A stretch of 64,000 bases of DNA from Cryptomeria japonica (taxonomy: Eukaryota > Streptophyta > Pinopsida > Cupressales > Cupressaceae), in the NCBI RefSeq assembly GCF_030272615.1, contig NC_081407.1, positions 262,184,574 through 262,248,573 of the forward strand, read 5' to 3'. This document shows, in pieces, positions 58,934 to 64,000 of the stretch (its first letter is position 1; each line of letters starts with the position of its first letter). The notes beneath the pieces are model-generated. The model saw only the letters and a list, made by a program, of their open reading frames with translations. It did no database searches and was not told where the DNA came from. Made by a program: the position numbers and the translations under genes.

Positions 58934-59283
58934 GCAATGCATATTTGTCAAAGGCAATCAAGGTCAATACATAAATTCAAAGGTGGTGGATTTGCTAGTT
59001 CCCTAAATTATAAATTTTCTTTAGTTTTCTCATTTATTGCTGGGAACGTTGGAAATAATAAAACTATGAAAATCCCTGCCATTCTTGATATTCTTGGGAA
59101 AAAGAGAGAGCTTTTATGACATTGTAATCTCTCCACTGCTATAATGGTCTTCACATAATAATTTCCAATGCACTTCCATCCTTATCTTAAGCCATTCTTT
59201 GCGGATCTTTCAATTGTGTTATAGATGATACAGAGTGCTATTATCACTGTAAGATCTCTGGTCATGCATTGATTCAGAACACA

Positions 59284-59679
59284 ATGGATGATGTGAAAAT
59301 GAACAAGGATGATCATCAACACACGCAAAAGTGCAATGATCACAGAAATCTCACAACTCTTGATTTGTTTGGATGCATCACAGTGAAATCACAGGCAGGA
59401 AGTAAGAGAAGCTGCCCTGATAGTTGCATGACTTCTCCTCACAAGATTGCAAAATCAATCAACTTCAATGAAGAAGAAGATCTGTCATTAGATCTTGAGC
59501 TGAGTTTGTCCACATCAAATTCTCCTGTTCAGAAGAAGAATGTCAAGGACAATAAGATCACAGAAGATTCTGATGCCATGAAGCTCATTGGTTGTCCAAG
59601 ATGCTATACATATGCACTGGTACCTAGTCAAAATCTTGAGTGTCCAAAGTGCAGAGACTCCTCTGTCCTCTTTTTGTAA
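59284..59679 (+). CDS. GIR-like EAR-motif/zinc-ribbon repressor, right copy
   Basis: A complete single-exon gene of 131 codons starting at ATG 59284 (the TTG at 59269 is in frame but not a likely start). The protein is that of the left copy with about ten differences: three in DDHQHTQKC, several around PDSCMTSPHKIAKSI including a one-codon deletion, and one Ala/Asp change before the zinc ribbon. EAR motif LDLELSLS at 69-76; CPRC 104-107; CPKC 120-123. Between codon 73 and the stop only one base differs from the left copy, while the first half and the flanks differ more. The family is plant-specific and its members act in the nucleus as adaptors for corepressors (known of GIR proteins; inferred here). 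No sign of decay. Confidence 0.75.
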   Translation: MDDVKMNKDDHQHTQKCNDHRNLTTLDLFGCITVKSQAGSKRSCPDSCMTSPHKIAKSINFNEEEDLSLDLELSLSTSNSPVQKKNVKDNKITEDSDAMKLIGCPRCYTYALVPSQNLECPKCRDSSVLFL

Positions 59680-60259
59680 ATGAATTCTTAAGTATATCTG
59701 TATGGCTTCCTTGTGCAATTTTTATGCTTATCATATATATGATCTATCAATGAGGCCTATGGTTTATCTTTGTTTCTAAATGCATTATCTTTTGTTGGAT
59801 CTCCTAGGATAAGAAAAAAAAACTATATGGAGAGCCTGTGTTAAAGGAGCCAACTTAGCTTTTGAGTGATATCACTGAATTTTCCAGCTCTAATACAATT
59901 CTTTTGGGATTTTGATGATTATGCTCCTACTGGGTTTTTGATGATATTTTTTTCTTAGGGTTTTTGATTATGCTCCTAGGGTTTACGTTGTTATTGTGAT
60001 TAACAGATCATATATTACTTGGGTTTTCCAAGTTTTAGGTTACTATTACCATAAACAGAATGTTTGATTGGGTTTACACTGTCAGATTATGTAGAATAGT
60101 TATGTTCAATCTTTATATGGCCTGCTGTACTGTACACTGTACAGCCACAGAATGAAAATATAACTTTATGAATAGTCTTTTTTTTATTTGTTAATGAAAC
60201 AACATTTTCTTCAGGCAACTCTTTCATGTATGCAGTCTATTACAAAGAAAGAACATTTA

Positions 60260-63200
60260 AAAACTATTATCTATGTATGCAGTGTACTAGAAAACAAATT
60301 AAGTGTATGATGGGTAGGAGAGGTATGTTTGCAGGTTGGAGATCTTAATTATATAACGAAAATGCTTCAAACTACCTATGTTTTGGAGTGATTTTTTATT
60401 TCTACATTAGATCTTCGAGTATAGTTAAGAATGATGGTATTCATAGGTCTTAGGTCTATTTTTGATTCTAGTCAAATTTCACAATATTTTTCTTGGTTTT
60501 TGGTTCACGGTTGCCAAAAAAAAAAGTGTGGAATCCTCACACTTTCATTTATGCAATAGAACTAGTTTTGAGACTATTGTTATTCAACTATTTATTTTCA
60601 TGGGAGAATGTTTATAATGGTTTGAGAATGGATAATTTTTTTTATTGAGTTAGATTTATGGTAAATATATTTGTATATGACTCATATTTGTTATCTAATG
60701 AAAACTAAGAACCCTTGAAATTGAAGGTTGTTGATTTCTGTCATGGATAAGTTATTACGTCTATATTTTTAGGTGTTCATAAAATTTCAAGTTTCTATTT
60801 TATTTGTGAGGTTGTTGATGTAAGGACAAGGTTTCCATTCATATGGCTCTTTATCTTTGATTGCATTATCTAGTATCATAGTAGGTCTTGTTCGTGGGAA
60901 TGTGTTTAAACTTCCTTCTTCAAAGAATGTGTTGGGAAAAAGGTATGGGAAAATCCTCCATTGAGTGGAAATTGGATAGATATATTTATGAGAGTTTATA
61001 TCCTCTAGTATCATTGTTGCATAAAGGGCATGCACAAGTTGTTTAGGAAAACTAATTGAGGGTTGAAGTATGAGAGAATCTAAGTCATTAAGATTGTGAG
61101 TGTGTGTGAATATCTTAAATCAACATATGCATATTTGGAATTATGAGTTGTGGTGTTTGCATGCTCATGTCAATGTGTATTCTTAAGGAAAATAAGAGGA
61201 TTAAACTTGAAAGTCCAATAATAATAATATTTTGGGAGAAGATAGAAGAGGCTCATAAAGAATAAAGAAAAAGAGGTGAAAGTATAAAGAGAAATTTTGG
61301 ATTATCTTTTTGGGGCAACATAAGGAATGGATCAAAAATTGATACATAATAAGAATTATAATATAGGAGAAGGGTCCAACATATAGGGTCCCACATATAC
61401 TTTTGATGGAGGATATGGAGAAACTAATTTTTTTTTAATCTAAAAATAGAAATTTGAGAGATAACAAATTCCATGATTTATCTAATATTATTTTATTTGA
61501 AAGCAATGATAAAGGAAAATCAAGATAATAAGTCCTCATCTAGGAGGATAATAAAGAAGAGAACATGGCTATATAATATATAGAGATGCAAGTTATTTAT
61601 TCAATAAATAATATTTATTTTAATATAGGAAGAGGAAGAGGAAGAGGAAGAAACAAGTTATGCAAATGGAGTGGAGGAAGAGGAGATAAAATTTACAATA
61701 GAAGAATTTTTTTAGCACTAGTAGTGACTTGTCCTTTAGAGGAAATGGAAATGTTGATGTATATTGTGCAACTAAGTTTGAGAGTAGCTAGGAATACTAG
61801 ACAAATGAAAACAACAAAAGAGATAATTGTAAAGAAAAATAAGAAGATGCAATGAGTAGATGAGTGAAAGTACATTGGAAGGGGTACATTTATAGGAAAT
61901 ATATCTTACCCACCTCTTACCTACCACTCTTCCTACCTTTCAACATAAGCAAGATGACACCTATGCATCCACCTAAGCACCTAAGTAGGATTAATACACC
62001 AACACTCTCCCTGAAGCCTATTTTAAGGAAAAGAAAAGTGAATCTTAGCATCAAAGCCCAATAAAGTACCCAAGTACAATGCACTCATAAAGAAGAGGAG
62101 AAACCTTGTAGGAAATTACCCCCCCTCCCACAAATGAGGGTTAAAAAAGAGAAGTACAAAACCCCATGTGATGAAGAAATCCTTCCCAAATGAGAGAAGT
62201 ATTACCATGCAAACCCCACTTAATGTGGAATCTCTTGCAATAATGATAGATGTCCGACAATGAATGTTGAAGTTGATCCAAGCTCAAAAAACAATATTTC
62301 TCCACTTAGGAAGAAATAGAACCACAAAAGTATGGAAGTTATCTTCTCCTTCCTGAAAGGAATATGAGAAAAGAAAACTGAACATGAAGGAAGCCTCTGA
62401 ACTCTATTCAAGTGTTTCCATGCCAATGTCTAAAGGTGCAATAGTCAATTCAAGCATTCTATGCCACAATGATGAGTATGAAAATATAGAATCTGATGAA
62501 GACCAACAAAAGGCATATAGAATCTGATGAAGACCAATGAAAGGCATAGCCCAAAGATAATGATGACCCCTCCAAACACCTTGAATTTCTTTTAGCTAAT
62601 AATAAAGTGTGACAATTGTTAATAAGATGAATCACTTACCATAGAATATTTAGGTACAATGACCATGGATGTATTGTGATAACTAGACCAATTAGAATAT
62701 AGTACTACTATGATAGAGACAAATATAGGCAAAGAGAGAACAAAATGGTCTAAAGATGCACCCATAACATCAAAAGATGATTTAACTCCATAAGAGCTAT
62801 CGTGAAAAAATAGATAAATATCCTCAATGGTTTCTTGCTAGTTACAATGTGGGACTCTACAAATAAAGATGCAACATGACTGGTAGAAATACATCCCAAC
62901 GAGCTATCATTGGAAGACAATAAAAATCATAATACATTGAAACAATGTAAGCTATCAAAGAAGCATTGACATTGAACTTTGTAGTAGCGAAAGTAGATGA
63001 AATATCCTCAATTGGAGGAGATGAAATGTTCTCAATGAGAGAAGATGAAATTTCTTCAATTGGATGAGATGAGGTGTTCTCAACTATTGATGCAACAATA
63101 TGTGAAGGATTAATATATGTCAACTAATCATTTGATAAAGATGTGTTTACACAAACTAGAATACTAGGTTTCTTAATCTTAGCCAAGATGGTATCATGAG

Positions 63201-64000
63201 TAGATGAAGAGTTAAAGTCTCCATGAAATTTCTAAATGATAGTACAAAAAATGAAAGGGCACTCAATATGCTCTATGTGATGAAAATATCCATGCCAAAT
63301 TGTAATACTTATTAGTCCATAGACCTCATAATGTTTGTTAAACCATTTTTCCATTTTCCATTCATTACTTATCTTAAGAGAGAGTCTAAAGAGATAGGAC
63401 AATAGGTGATTCTCATTATAGTGAGTTATTATCCTTTGTTTCCAATACAAATAGTTCTCTAAATTGATTTTGAAGACAAAAGGATGAAATTACAGTTTAG
63501 GTGACATGATGGATCCCCCCAAAAGTGAAAATTTATCTCTATTCATGATTACATGCATAATCCTTATATATCTCAATTAGTCTCTATAGTGTCATAAATT
63601 GTATCCTCATACAATTTCATACTCATTTGGGGTTCACTTTGGTGTCTTAGAACCCTATTTATGCTTTCTAACTTTGTTCTAGCTCAGGAGGATTTGAATA
63701 TAGCTCCTAGTGACTTGGTCCCCATGGAATAGGGCACCTAGAACCATAGTCCAACCAAAAGGGGCCCGAATTCAAACCCTCTAATGGTCATATAATTTTG
63801 AGTAGGGAAATACTCTTGATGAAGACCTTCTTAGATTTTTAAAATATGTTTCATGAGGTTGAGTGTAATATCAAGTCTTATCTTCTCATTTGAAACATCT
63901 CTCATCAAGGAATTCAATCTACATTAAAAAATTCAATTGAGCAAGCAATCTAGTGTTCTCAAGGTAGTGAAGGAGATGTCAAGTACTCATATTTTCAAGC
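60260..64000. other. AT-rich stretch without recognised genes
   Basis: Open frames are under 90 codons and unsupported. One at 61586-61855 includes a Gly-Arg run encoded by AGGAAG repeats (61627-61650), and one on the minus strand at 62857-63123 is built on the minisatellite below. I see no RNA gene and no retroelement domain. Confidence 0.45.
62996..63090. repeat. 30 bp minisatellite, three to four units
   Basis: Units of the form GATGAAAT(A/T)(T/C)CTCAATTGGAGG repeat at about 30 bp, keeping a minus-strand frame open (ENTSSHPIEEISSSL-type repeats). Confidence 0.75.

Larger units (their letters stand above)
57436..60110. repeat. Large inverted duplication (core arms about 1.3 kb, spacer 123 bp)
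   Basis: Left core arm 57436-58738 and right core arm 58862-60110 are reverse complements of each other, from CTTGAGAATGTTACAAATT at the inner edge to GTTTGATTGGGTTTACA at the outer edge. Each arm includes the promoter, coding region and 3' flank of a GIR-like gene. A further short match (CAACTCTT...ATTACAAAGAAAGAA) near 57120-57150 and 60210-60250 shows that the duplicated unit once reached about 1.6 kb. Coding parts agree best; flanks carry indels. Confidence 0.93.

Noticed and set aside
61586-61855. 89-codon frame with a Gly-Arg run as a gene
   Set aside because: The run comes from a simple repeat and the remainder has no coding character or known motif.

Overview
This is nuclear DNA of a seed plant with a large, retrotransposon-filled genome. 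The AT-rich composition, deeply nested LTR elements and long Tat-type and chromovirus-type LTRs would suit a gymnosperm, but the species cannot be fixed from the sequence (inference). Roughly three quarters of the window is LTR retrotransposon. The only convincing host genes are two copies of a small EAR-motif/zinc-ribbon repressor gene near the right end.

Layout from the left. 1-3610: 5' part of a minus-strand Tat-like Ty3/gypsy element (E), with LTR, primer-binding site and protease region; it runs off the left edge. 3744-6752: remains of an older minus-strand gag-bearing element (F), split by a copia-type solo LTR at 5315-6073. 6760-10650: AT-rich DNA with no recognisable gene. 10652-13924: a 3'-truncated minus-strand Ty1/copia element (D). 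14982-45315: a complete but decayed plus-strand Ty1/copia element (A), target duplication GAGAT. A is split between gag and protease by a 3.7 kb solo LTR (X; 18908-39052, target duplication AGGCA). X is itself split by a complete 16.4 kb Tat-clade Ty3/gypsy element (B; 21651-38055, target duplication TAGAA). This gives a three-level nest with an exact target-site duplication at each level. 45822-53735: a Ty3/gypsy element (C) with a 3.4 kb LTR, truncated at the end of its integrase. 53736-57110: AT-rich DNA with small duplications.

57110-60260: a large inverted duplication with a 123 bp spacer. Each arm carries one intact single-exon gene for a protein of about 131 residues resembling GL2-INTERACTING REPRESSOR (GIR) proteins, with an LDLELSL EAR motif and a C-terminal CPRC/CPKC zinc ribbon. 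The genes are divergent, so their promoters face each other across the spacer. 60260-64000 holds only AT-rich sequence and short repeats.

Working logic. The retroelements carry recognisable gag, protease, reverse transcriptase, RNase H and integrase blocks, but all have stops or frameshifts and none looks autonomous now. B kept one reading frame through almost all of gag-pol and was silenced by about 16 nonsense codons of the kind produced by deamination of methylated cytosine. By contrast both GIR-like genes are fully open and conserved, which suggests that both are or were recently functional.
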